Source: Pseudo-nitzschia pungens (lineage: Eukaryota; Bacillariophyta; Bacillariophyceae; Bacillariales; Bacillariaceae). Taken from it: 64,000 nt of DNA. The DNA lies in assembly GCA_037355855.1 (NCBI GenBank), contig CM074758.1, positions 2,949,001-3,013,000 of the forward strand, read 5' to 3'. The stretch's first letter is position 1. Every line of letters begins with the position of its first letter. The notes under the pieces were generated by a model. It did not search any database and was not told the DNA's origin. It saw nothing but the letters and a program-made list of their open reading frames with translations. Positions 10,098-20,880 of the stretch are shown one piece after another. The position numbers and the translations under genes are program-made.

Positions 10098-11255
10098 TTG
10101 CAACAGATTCGAGATTCTGGGCCTGTTTTTGATGACCTGAGGCTTTTAGATCTTTCTTCCCTTTTTCGTTTGAGCATACAACTTCCGCATGTTATGTTGT
10201 GCATAGTAGGGGTGAGAGCTTTACTGAGAAGAAAAATCCCAACACCAACAGGTTACAACAGGATGGTCAAAAGCAATTTTCCATTGATACTTTTCATTGG
10301 CTCCACATTGCAGCTCTCCCAATCCCTCCTGCATTCCTCATCGACAGGTTCACACTATCGCTTCTCCAGTACGTCATCGACCTCCACTGCCCTTCAAATG
10401 AAAGTCATCGATTCACACCTCCACGTTTGGGCTTCGTCGACTGAAAGCACCGAATACCCCTATGCTCCCAACCAAACACCACCCGATGCTCTCATCGACA
10501 CGTCGTCTACCTCATCGCTTCTGGAACAAATGTCTGACGCGGGTGTAGATGGTGCAGTCATCGTCCAACCAATCAATCACAAGTACGATCATCGTTACGT
10601 CAAGGATGCGATGAAGGACCACCCGGACAAGTTCAAAGGCATGCTGCTCTTCGACCCCTCGGATTCCGATGCCGATGCGTCTATGAATAGGTTCGAGGAA
10701 TTGGTCCTTCAGGGATTTGTCGGTGTGAGATTCAACCCGTATCTCTTCGAGGGAAAGATGTGTGACAACGAAGCAGCGGTGAAGGTTTTCAAACGTTGTG
10801 CCGAGCTCAAATACCCGGTTGGGATCATGTGCTTCAAGGGCATTGAATTGCATTACGACGACATTTTATCTTTGTGCGAAATGAGTCCGGAGACGCCGGT
10901 CATTTTGGATCATTTCGGTTTCGCATCGGTAGACAACCAAGACCAATTCGACAAAGTTTTGAGTCTGAAAGAAAAGAACGTCTTTGTAAAAATTTCTGCT
11001 CTCTTTCGCCAGGGCGATGGAAGTTCAAAGTTCGAAAGGGTCCGAACGGAACGTTTCGAACCTTTGTTGGAGGCCTATGGTGCCGATCGATTGATGTTCG
11101 GAACCGACTTTCCGTTTGTCACTCAGGAAGAGATCGGTTATCAAGGTGCCGTGGAAATTGTGTCGTCTTGGATGAGCGAGAGGACTGCAGACGAAAAGAG
11201 TGCTGTCATGGGTGGAACTGCGGAACGCCTTTTTGGAGTGTGGGGAGCGAACTGA
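10098..11255 (+). CDS. Amidohydrolase-2 family metal-dependent hydrolase
   Basis: 385 residues from the first Met. The Met at 10263 (residue 56) is a likely alternative start because a hydrophobic signal-like stretch follows it (FPLILFIGSTLQL). The catalytic domain begins at MKVIDSHLHVW, whose HxH binds the metal, and continues as a TIM barrel with VQPINHKYDHRYVKD, VGVRFNPYLFEG, VILDHFGF (barrel His) and DRLMFGTDFPF (catalytic Asp). This is the Amidohydro_2 family, which includes lactonases and decarboxylases such as 2-pyrone-4,6-dicarboxylate lactonase. The exact substrate cannot be told. The N-terminal extension suggests import into an organelle or the secretory system. Confidence 0.8.
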   Translation: MQQIRDSGPVFDDLRLLDLSSLFRLSIQLPHVMLCIVGVRALLRRKIPTPTGYNRMVKSNFPLILFIGSTLQLSQSLLHSSSTGSHYRFSSTSSTSTALQMKVIDSHLHVWASSTESTEYPYAPNQTPPDALIDTSSTSSLLEQMSDAGVDGAVIVQPINHKYDHRYVKDAMKDHPDKFKGMLLFDPSDSDADASMNRFEELVLQGFVGVRFNPYLFEGKMCDNEAAVKVFKRCAELKYPVGIMCFKGIELHYDDILSLCEMSPETPVILDHFGFASVDNQDQFDKVLSLKEKNVFVKISALFRQGDGSSKFERVRTERFEPLLEAYGADRLMFGTDFPFVTQEEIGYQGAVEIVSSWMSERTADEKSAVMGGTAERLFGVWGAN

Positions 11256-12530
11256 AATAATGTGTGTAGGAATGGATGAATCCACGTCCATGCGGTACGG
11301 CCATTGCGATCGGAACAGAATGAACAATTCATTTTGTTGGATCAAAACGAGACTTCAGCAAACGGCCTCGAGTAACAGAAATTGTAACAGAAATTCTCTC
11401 GAAAGAAAGATCATCATCTAACCTGTTCCAGCAGGAATATCTGAATTTCACGTATCGCAGCACGTCAAACAAGCAAACTTGTTTACTACACTGTACACAA
11501 TCTAGAGACTCTCTTCGTTTTTATACCTTTGTATTTTTCAGCCTCTTATTCATACTTACTTGCTATCATTAAAATCGGGATCATTCTCACTTGCTATGTT
11601 CGACCATCTTTGCATGGCATGGTTCCCAGTTTCTCTCATCTACCGGTACAACTACCTAGTAAATAAAGAAGTACCGGTAGAGGGTTGTCGAACAACAGCA
11701 GTAATTACGAAAGATGCAACTTCCGTAACCTAACCGGTAGGACCACTTTTACGGACAACTAACCTTATTTCGAAACAACGCGAGTTCTGATTAAAAAAGA
11801 GTCGTATGTACGACAGTATTGTATGTAACAAGAGTACGATTCTTTGTTAACCTATTACAGTAAGGTTTACTTAGTACGAAGTAACCTTATGTTGTGTCGC
11901 GCGATGCGTGAAACAAGTTCGTAACGGGAACAAGAACAACTCAGCGCACGGACACTGTCATTATGACCATTGTCAATCGTGGTGGTTATGGAGGGCGCCA
12001 CGAAATTCTTAGATTCAATGTTTTTTTGAATTTCTTTGGTACGACTGATTCTCAGCCAATGACACCACGTCTTGCATTGATCACCATCAGGCTGCCGTGG
12101 TCTTAGCAGTTACATCGTCCCCCTCTCCTGCCGGTGTTTGTACTGGTAATCTTACCGGTACTGTTGCTGGTACTGTTAATCTTACCAGTACTAGTACAAG
12201 TACGCAACTATCCTCTCTCAACCACACAATGCAGACATGACCCAGTCCACGAATCAAAACTCCCTTTCGAAGAGTCTCGGCGAATGGTTTGGAAGCCTGA
12301 ACCGAGGGTTTGAAACAGGCCACGTCGTGGTAGCCCCGCACCATAAGTCTTATCCGTGAGGCCCCAGCGGCAAAAAGCTTGCCAGTTTGGTTTTCGTTGA
12401 TCCTGCGATTGTTCTTCCACCCCTTCCGCAGTTCTCATAAAATAAAATCGGAGCAATCTAAACAGATAGCACCCTTTTCTCAAAGCATTCAATTACAAGT
12501 ACTACTAATCAATAACAAATAGCAATAACA
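11256..12530. other. Intergenic region upstream of HSP70
   Basis: About 1.3 kb with no supported gene. Bases 11640-11890 carry many copies of the recurrent motif family (TACCGGTACAACTAC, CTTAGTACGAAGTAACCTTATG). Bases 12125-12205 contain ACTGGTAATCTTACCGGTACTG and GTTAATCTTACCAG in tandem-like order. I looked for clear heat-shock elements (alternating GAA/TTC) near the start and found none that I would call. Confidence 0.4.
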
Positions 12531-14734
12531 ATGGCTGGTAAGTTCGCTTTGCAGCACTCGGTCGACGTTGGATAAGGAGGGGAATATCAACAAAGGAGAA
12601 CTTGTCAGCACCGGTGGTTAAAATGATCAGAACATTATGGCAATGACTCCGAAAGATACCTTTTTGCACCTGTGGTGATCGCTGGACTTTTGTACTTTGC
12701 ATAATTAAGAGAAACAATAATTCATCCCCACTCACTCATTTCATTCACATTCACTTCGTTTCTACAGCCACTACTGGAGAGTCCGTTGGAATCGATCTTG
12801 GAACCACCTACTCGTGTGTTGGTGTCTGGCAAAATGACCGTGTCGAAATCATTGCCAACGACCAAGGTAACCGTACCACCCCTTCTTACGTTGCTTTCAC
12901 CGAGACCGAACGTCTTATCGGCGATGCCGCCAAATCCCAGGCTGCCATGAACGCTACCAACACCGTCTTCGATGCCAAGCGATTGATCGGACGCAAGTTC
13001 ACCGACGCTGCCGTCCAATCCGACATGAAGCACTGGCCTTTTGGAGTCATCTCTGGACCAGGAGGTGCCCCCATTATCAAGGTCGAATACAAGGGAGAAG
13101 AAAAGACCTTCAAGGCCGAAGAAATCAGTTCCATGGTTCTCACCAAGATGAAGGACATTGCCGAGGCCTACTTGGGTAAGGAAGTCAAGAACGCTGTCGT
13201 CACCGTTCCTGCTTACTTCAACGACAGTCAGCGTCAAGCCACCAAGGATGCCGGATCTATCTCTGGGCTCAACGTCCTTCGTATTATCAACGAACCTACT
13301 GCTGCTGCCATCGCCTACGGTTTGGACAAGAAGGGAGACGAGAAGAACGTCCTTATTTTCGACTTGGGAGGAGGTACCTTCGATGTGTCGCTTTTGACCA
13401 TTGAAGAAGGAATCTTCGAGGTCAAGGCCACCGCCGGAGATACCCACTTGGGAGGAGAGGATTTCGATAACCGCATGGTTGACTACTTCCTCAACGATTT
13501 CAAGAGACGCCACAAGAAGGACATGAGCAGCAACAACCGTTCTCTTCGTCGTCTTCGTACCGCTTGCGAACGTGCCAAGCGCACTCTTTCCTCTTCCACT
13601 CAAGCTCACATCGAGATCGACTCCCTCTTCGATGGTATCGATTTCAATGCCACCATCACCAAGGCTCGTTTTGAGGACTTGAACATGGACTACTTCCGAA
13701 AGTGCATGGAACCCTGCACCAAGGTTTTGTCTGATGCCAAGATCTCTAAGGCCGGAGTCGACGAGATTGTCCTAGTCGGAGGATCCACCCGTATCCCCAA
13801 GATCCAGTCTATGCTTTCCGAATTCTTCAACGGCAAGGAGTTGTGCAAATCCATCAACCCCGATGAAGCCGTTGCCTTTGGTGCCACTGTACAAGCCGCT
13901 ATCTTGAGCGGTGCCGACAAGAACTCCAAGCTTTCCGACTTGTTGTTGCTCGATGTCACCCCTCTTTCACTCGGTCTCGAGACTGCCGGAGGAGTGATGA
14001 CTACTCTTATCAAGAGAAACACCACCGTTCCTGCGAAGAAGACCCAAACTTTCTCCACCTACGCCGATAACCAGCCTGGTGTGTTGATCCAAGTCTTTGA
14101 AGGAGAACGTTCCATGACTAAGGACAACAACATTCTCGGAAAGTTCAACCTCGATGGAATCCCTCCTATGCCTCGTGGACAGCCACAAATCGATGTTTGC
14201 TTCGATATTGATGCCAACGGTATCCTGAACGTTAGCGCTCTCGAGAAGTCCACCGGTAAGGAGAACAAGATCACCATCACCAACGACAAGGGACGTCTTT
14301 CCCAAGACGAGATCGAACGCATGGTTTCCGAAGCCGAGAAGTACAAGGCCGAGGACGATGCCAACAGAAACCGTATTGAAGCCAAGAACGCCCTCGAGAA
14401 CTACTGCTACTCGATGAAGGGATCCGTGAGCGGCCCTGAATTGGCCGAGAAGTTGGATCCTGCTGACAAGGAAGCCCTCAACGCTAAGATCGAGGAGACC
14501 ATCAGCTGGCTCGACAGCAACCCCTCTGCCGAGAAGGAGGAATACGAGGAGAAGCAAAAGGAACTCGAGGGAGTTGCCCTTCCAATTCTTCAGAAGGCTG
14601 GAGGTATGGCAGGCGGTATGCCCGGAGCTGGTGGCATGCCTCCAGGAGCTGGCGGTATGCCCGACATGGGAGGCATGCCCGACATGGGTAACGCCGATCC
14701 TGCCGGAGGACCTACCATCGAGGAAATCGATTAA
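12531..14734 (+). CDS. HSP70: Cytosolic HSP70 chaperone
   Basis: The tiny first exon 12531-12537 (ATGGCTG) is joined over a 230-base intron (GTAAGT donor, TACAG acceptor) to exon 12768-14734, giving 657 residues. The N-terminus reads [20 protein letters not shown], the phosphate-1 motif of the actin-like ATPase. [17 protein letters not shown] and the signature [13 protein letters not shown] follow, then the substrate-binding domain and a GGMP-rich tail. The C-terminus is GPTIEEID, so the usual EEVD of cytosolic Hsp70, which docks TPR co-chaperones, appears as EEID. There is no organelle presequence. Codon use is strongly biased to C-ending codons, as expected for high expression. The gene converges with the PAS-LRR-REC gene. 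Confidence 0.97.
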
Positions 14735-15158
14735 TCTGTGTCGACGTCGATTAGGTAAAATAATATTCTAATGGGATAATATAACTTTTCGTTTCGCTCA
14801 ATCATCGAGCCACTATATTCAACACAAAGCTTTTGTGCGAACTAATTTTGTTCCTTAGGTAGATCAACTTTCTTTTAATTAAAATTGTTTGTCACAAAGC
14901 TGTGCAAGACCAACAGTCCTTCTCCTGTTCGAGAAAAATATGTTCAAAGATTGAGGTTATCGTACGGGATGTGACTTCCAGAAAAAGAGGTTATTGCTAC
15001 CCGGAGAACGATTCCCTTTCGTACATCGATACTAAGGTGACAATCGATGGACCATGTATGCATTAGCTACGACAAAGTGGTTATTTGATCGTTCAATCGC
15101 TATTTATTTCTAGTGCTACCGAACGGGATCCATACAAGGCCAAGCCCTCCGTTGTATC
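14735..15158. other. Convergent 3' intergenic region
   Basis: 424 bases between the stop codons of HSP70 and the PAS-LRR-REC gene. No gene, repeat or motif cluster is seen; presumably two 3' UTRs. Confidence 0.4.
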
Positions 15159-18100
15159 TCATGCTTGCCTCCTCTCTTGCTGTATAACGCTGATTGATAA
15201 ATCACTAAACATAGGCGACACGTCGTCGACCACCTTGAACAGCCTTGGAATATTGCATGGTTTGCTCTCGAACACATCCAGACCAGCTTCCTTGAATTTC
15301 ATCAATTCGCTTCGTTCAAAATCATCTACGTGGGCTGCCGTTAGAGCACAAATCGGTTGCCGGACACCCGGCCTCATGTGGTCCTCCCATTCTCTGAGCC
15401 TCTTGGTAGCCTCAAAACCGTTCATGACCGGCATGTCAATATCCATGAAAGCAATGTCGTATATGGCTTGTTTCAGCTTTTCAACGCCTTCTGCACCATT
15501 TTCCGCCGAGTCTACGATAAAGTTCGCCCTTTCAAAGGCTCGCGACAAGAGCTTTCGGGTCACGTTGCTATCATCAACGATCAAGACCTTGCGTTTCATC
15601 GAGCCTTGACGCCATCCATCGAGTCCGTTATTCATACAGTGATATCTCAGTTGCCGAAGAATCGTCAGTGAAGCTTCCGCATATTGAGTTAGAATTATTT
15701 CTTGTTGCTCGGGATCTTCTTCCGATTCAATCATTTCTGTGGCAGTTTCTTTGAGTTCCTCCAGCTTACCCTCAAATTGAGGAAACATAGTTATTCTTGC
15801 TTTCAGAGCAACTCGTTTTATCTCTCTTTCGTTAGAGCTGACAGTGCTTCGCTCCGAGCAGCTCCCCACAATACTCTGTAGGCTATGCAAGTTTCCCGTC
15901 GAAGATGTGGAACTCGGGCTAGGCGGACTTCCTTTCGAATTCGTGTATGGAAACTCCGCCGAAGGAAATATTCTTCGCTTTCTGTTCTGAGCAAGGTCAT
16001 CATCGCTCGAGAAACGAGCATCGTCATCCTCGCCTTGAAAATGATGTTTGACATCATCCAATCCTTTCTCTATCTTTGAATCCGAAGCCAACAATCGTGC
16101 TGCTTTGTCGAATTTTCGTCCAGTCATGTACTTCCAGTCAGAGTCAGCTTCCTCGTCGATTGTAACTTCTTTCAAATGATCAGTGATGCGATCGATTTCG
16201 TAACCGACGGAGCCATCGTATTGAATCAACATGGGAGTCTCATCTCTAATCTCATCGGCAACATCACTTTCTAGTGCCGCAAGTAAATCTCCTCGAAGCT
16301 TCAAATTAACGTAGCCATCACTTCCACGATCTTCCGATAACCCATCAGAGTCATAGAAGTACTTCCTTAATGATATAAGTTCATCTTCGTCAAACGGAAT
16401 TCGACTGAGCCAACTGAGCAAACGAAGGTAGGCATTTTGAGATGGTATGCCTTCGACGTCGTTCATGCTTTGGACGAAATCAGGAGTTAGATATTGGCTG
16501 TCCATGTTTGATCGAGCAGCTAAATTGGGGTCTCTTCTACCCATCTTAGCACGGTTTGACTCCATCCATTGTAGTATCGTTTTCATTTGTTCGTCTTTTC
16601 GTATCCTAAAACATTCTTCATTGCTCAAACTTTGATGTGATATTTGTAGCGCACCGAGGGCAACCATCGGTGGTCCTGCTTCGAATCCATTCATTCTCTT
16701 CATAGGTACCCATCTATTCGAAATGATTCCGGCTATTATATGACATTGAGCAGCTTGACTCAGACAACAATTATCGACATCAAGTTCCTCTATTCGTGGG
16801 TGTTGTGCCAGTGTAAAAGCAAGAGCAACGGCCCCAGAAATCTTCATGATATTCCCAGAAAGACCAAGGTACGTTATGGATTCGCACGCTACAAGACTCC
16901 TCATCAAACTATTCACCCCGCGACTTCCGATTTGATTAAAACTGAGATTGAGTCGAGAGAGACATTTCATGCTCAGCAGAGATGCAGCTATGAGTTGGCA
17001 TCCTTGATCTCCAATACCGTTTTTGTCCAACGTCAAGCTCACGAGATTGTGCTGTAGTAGCTTGTTCATCATTTCTTCAATACCACCATGAGCGATGCCA
17101 TTATTTGAAAGCCTCAATTCTACTAGTTTGCCACGTTTTGGCAAGATTCTCGTGAGTTTCTTGAGACCCTCGTTTCCAATACTGTTGTTCGAAAAATCTA
17201 GCCGACCTAAGTAAGGCATGACTTGCTTCGCTCTAGCTTTGCTTTCTGCAGATCTGTTTTTTCCTTCGAGAAAATCAATTATGCATTGGATGCCTTCTGG
17301 ACCAATGTTATTCGAAGTGAGACTGAGTTCCTTGATAGGACACAAGGGTCCTAATCCATGGAGTAGCTCTCCAACAGCCTTGGGATCTTTCAACGCCAAG
17401 CCCAAATGCAGAACCTGCAATCCGAACTCCTCATTGTAATACATTTCATGCCCTTCGTCGGACTTCAAGTCACCAAACATATCGCTGGCGCATCCATTAG
17501 TTTGATCATACTCCATTTTATCTTCAGGTGACAATTGTTGTGAATCATAATTCTGATCGGGTGACAAAGCCCGCCCCAAATCGGAAGCTACTCGTACAGA
17601 TATGTAATTCCCTGACAAAATGATGCCACGCAACGGCGCAATGCCTTTTCTTTTCCGTCGCACTAGCGCCTTTGAAAGTGCCATGATTCCTCGATCACCC
17701 AAGCCGCAAAAACTAACATCAATTGTTCTGAGAGGTGAGCGGTCGATGTCGATCACTTCACAAAACAAATCCACTGCAGGGTCTCCCATATATGTGTATG
17801 AAAGATTAACTACGGAAATCGCTGGCAGCTGATTGTTCCGTATCTCACCATACGTTGGATTGCTTTGCCGTCTTTCTCGGACAAAGTGATCAATCATCGC
17901 ATCGAGACATACACCCGAACTGAGCGCCCGAAAAACAAGTTGTATTAAATCATTGATCGCCAGGTGTCCTGTCAGAATCATTTTCATCAGTCGGATTTCG
18001 CCCGAACCCAATCGAATCATTCCAAGATCCAGCCGGACACCTTCCCTCACGTCTTCCAACACCGAAAACGGATCGAAACTCTCTTTCTTTGTCACGCCGT

Positions 18101-19527
18101 TCACCCGCTCCATGATTTCTTGCTCTAATTTCGCGGCTGCTTGATTTTGACTCCTACTCGACGTTCCCCCGGCCATTGCCACCTTCATTATTTGCTGCAA
18201 TGGGTCGTCTGAGATATCCGCGTCTGCATTGTGTTTTTGTTGCTGTGATAGCGTGGCTTGGTATGCTGCCGCATCCTCAGCGACCCAAGGTATTCGACTC
18301 GCGCTCTCAACCGATGACCCAGATAGTGATTCCTGGTCATCATGTATGTTGAAACTCGTATTGTTGCGTATGTTTTTCTGGCTTTGATTTGGTTGTTTAT
18401 CCCCGGGGTGTCGCGATACTGCAGAAAGTTCTAGAGCCGTCGGCGCTTCGTGTGCTGTCTCCACAGCCTGTATCAGGATGGCAGTTATCCGCGTGATTGT
18501 ATTGATGTCTTTTGCTCTGCAGATTGCCTCCATGTCGGCGACATACGTTTCGTAATCCTCATCGTCATCGCAGTAATAATTTTCACCATCTCTGTTTGGA
18601 GATGCGATGCGCCTTTCCAATAAAATGATGCCGGGTATTGGTTGCTCTACGTACGATACTGCTTTTGTGACAAGCCATATCCATTCTCCTTCCTGAGAGC
18701 GACGCCGAATGTACGCTTCTACATCCGGATGACCTTTGTCCCAAAAGTGACACTTTATCGCGAGCAAACCTGGGAGATCATCTTCGTATATTGTCTCGTA
18801 CGCCGATGTCATCAATAGAGAGTCAGGCGGAAATCCAGTTATGGTCTTTGTCGCTTCCAATATCATTCCTTCATGATCAGAGAGACAACGCAAATAATAA
18901 CGACGGAAGGCACAAAGTTGATTGCAATTGATGCGTCGAATTGAGTAATTTGAAATGGAATACATCGCTTTGTGCGAGGGAAAGCCATTCATGACGAAAA
19001 TATACTAAACATACTAAAAAGTAAGGTTACGAGTACCTACCATTTTGAGCAATTGTCATATAATGTTCTTCCGGTCGCTCGGCTTGCTGTCGAATTTGTT
19101 CTTCTCGCTCCTGTAGTAACTGAAGAAAGAATTGTACACTTTCTGTATCGTTCGGATCAATACCCATCATTTGCATCTCTCGTAATATCATTTGGTTGTT
19201 GTCTATGCCATGGCCGTATGACTGGGCCTGCCGTTGCTGTTGATAGTGGTGTTGTTGCTGTTGAAGATGATGATATTGTTGGTCGTGGTCCATGTATTTA
19301 TCGCCCCCCAATTGCATGAAACTCATCTCACTCATCATGTGCTCCGAGGAATCCGTCATGAAGGAATTAGCAGAATCGTGCATCATGTCAATCATGCTCA
19401 AGTGGGGCATCTGGTCTTGAAGACCAACACTATTCACATCACCACCGTTTGCATTCCGCTCCGCCTCCTCTCTAGCGGTAGCTTCGCGCATAGCAGCCTC
19501 CGCCGCGAGCTGCGCGGCTTGCATCAT
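15159..19527 (-). CDS. PAS - leucine-rich repeat - response regulator receiver protein
   Basis: Two exons, 19527-19041 and 18967-15159. The 73-base intron (GTAGGT donor, AAAG acceptor) joins in frame and gives 1,431 residues. Order: a Met/Gln/His-rich N-terminus with short poly-Gln; a PAS domain at about 190-295 (EATKTITGFPPDSLL ... WIWLVTKAVSYVE); a disordered linker; ribonuclease-inhibitor-type leucine-rich repeats at about 540-950 (units such as LRLSNNGIAHGGIEEMMNKL and LNLSFNQIGSRGVNSLMRSL); and a C-terminal receiver domain at about 1290-1416. The receiver looks complete: the acidic pair VDD, the phospho-acceptor in FMDIDMPVMNG, ALTA, and the Lys in ESKP. No kinase or DNA-binding domain is present, so it would be a phosphorelay output or scaffold driven by a separate kinase. 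The acceptor site is not a strong consensus, so the junction needs RNA support. Confidence 0.8.
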
Positions 19528-20880
19528 TTTGACGAAACTTTTTCCGACCGAAAGGCTTCAACCAAATCCTTTCTTGGTTTTTTTTTTTCCCTTCTCGGTT
19601 TACTCCGCACCCCGTCTATCTATTTATCCGCACCTGCTGAAACCGACAAAACCGGATTCGGCGATCCCTCTGAACGAAATCGATTCCAACCGAGTCGAGA
19701 AAGCCAAGTCCAGACCAGAGCTAGATAAGATGGATGTTTCTTCTAACTAAATCTCTCCCCTAGATTAATGCAATTCGGCGGAAGTATGATAGGTTTTAAT
19801 TACCCTGCTCATGTTGTGATGCCAGAAATGGGGACTTTTTGGTTCCGTTCTGGCATGTACCGTACTGCAATTCAGTACGAGTACCGTTTTGACCATCATC
19901 TACGGGAAGGTAATAAATAATAAAATCTTCGTTGCTGAAGAGAAAGGCATTACAAAATCGCGTACTAGTACTAGTAATTGTAACTTACTTCGCTTCCGGT
20001 AGTGCTGTTACAGAGAATTTGTTGGTACCGTGCGCAAACGTGGGATCAAAAGCTTTGCAATGTCATTAGGGTTGATAATTCCATGCATTTTTTCAATAGC
20101 CCGTCCATCGCGCAACGGCCTGTCTTCTCCATAATTGATTTATTTGTATTGAAAAATCCGAGAGTTTTACTATTTAAGGACCGATTACATATTTTTTCTC
20201 TAGTAAAGGATTCAAAACTGCAGGATTAACTTACTTTGATCTGTTCTTCTATTAAATTACTAAAAATATATTTCTATCCAATTTTACACCGAAATTCGAT
20301 ATGTAAATGCCAGTCATGGAATTCCTGGAATTCGAAACCTAAAAAATAATGTTCCTCTTTGATGATGGACCACAGGTAGGAGGATAGTGATAACCTTACT
20401 TTTCTTGCAGAAGAGTTCGAAGTGTTCCAGCTTTTGATATTCTTTTCCGCTTGTCCGCCAGAGGCATCAGTGTTCAATCACTTTATCAATCTTCAATCTT
20501 ATGCCTTGTAATTTTTAGCCAATGATCGTACCAGACACAACCTACGTAAGGATTAAAAAAATGAACAATACGAAGTAAGATTAATAATGATACGATCGTA
20601 AGGTTACGTAACGTTCGAGGCATTGCGAATTTCGAATTCCTTATTCTCTGTCAGCAATCGACAAAATACCACACACAATAATCTTACCGGGTACCGGTAC
20701 CATACAACATTCAGAGTTCAGAGTTGCTGTCTTTCGATTTGTACGGTATGCGACAACTGCGGATGTGGAACTGAAACCCCTTGCCTACCAAACATCCAGC
20801 AAACATTCCATACGAACCGAGTCAGTCCTGTTCGTCTGCGAAACGTTTGACCCAGTTACCGAGCTCCATCTTTAAACAGC
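19528..20880. promoter_or_regulatory. Divergent upstream region, PAS-LRR-REC and MscS genes
   Basis: 1.35 kb with no supported gene. Recurrent motif words occur at about 19975-20010, 20390-20405, 20545-20615 (CCTACGTAAGG, TACGAAGTAAGATTAATAATG, CGTAAGGTTACGTAACG) and 20680-20710 (ATCTTACCGGGTACCGGTACC). Small open frames here have no recognisable content. Confidence 0.4.

Noticed and set aside
12380..12530. Heat-shock elements before HSP70
   Set aside because: Only same-direction TTC words were found; the alternating GAA/TTC triplet pattern is missing.
12722..13609. 295-codon open frame opposite HSP70
   Set aside because: A known effect of Hsp70 codon bias; the sense strand is the real gene.
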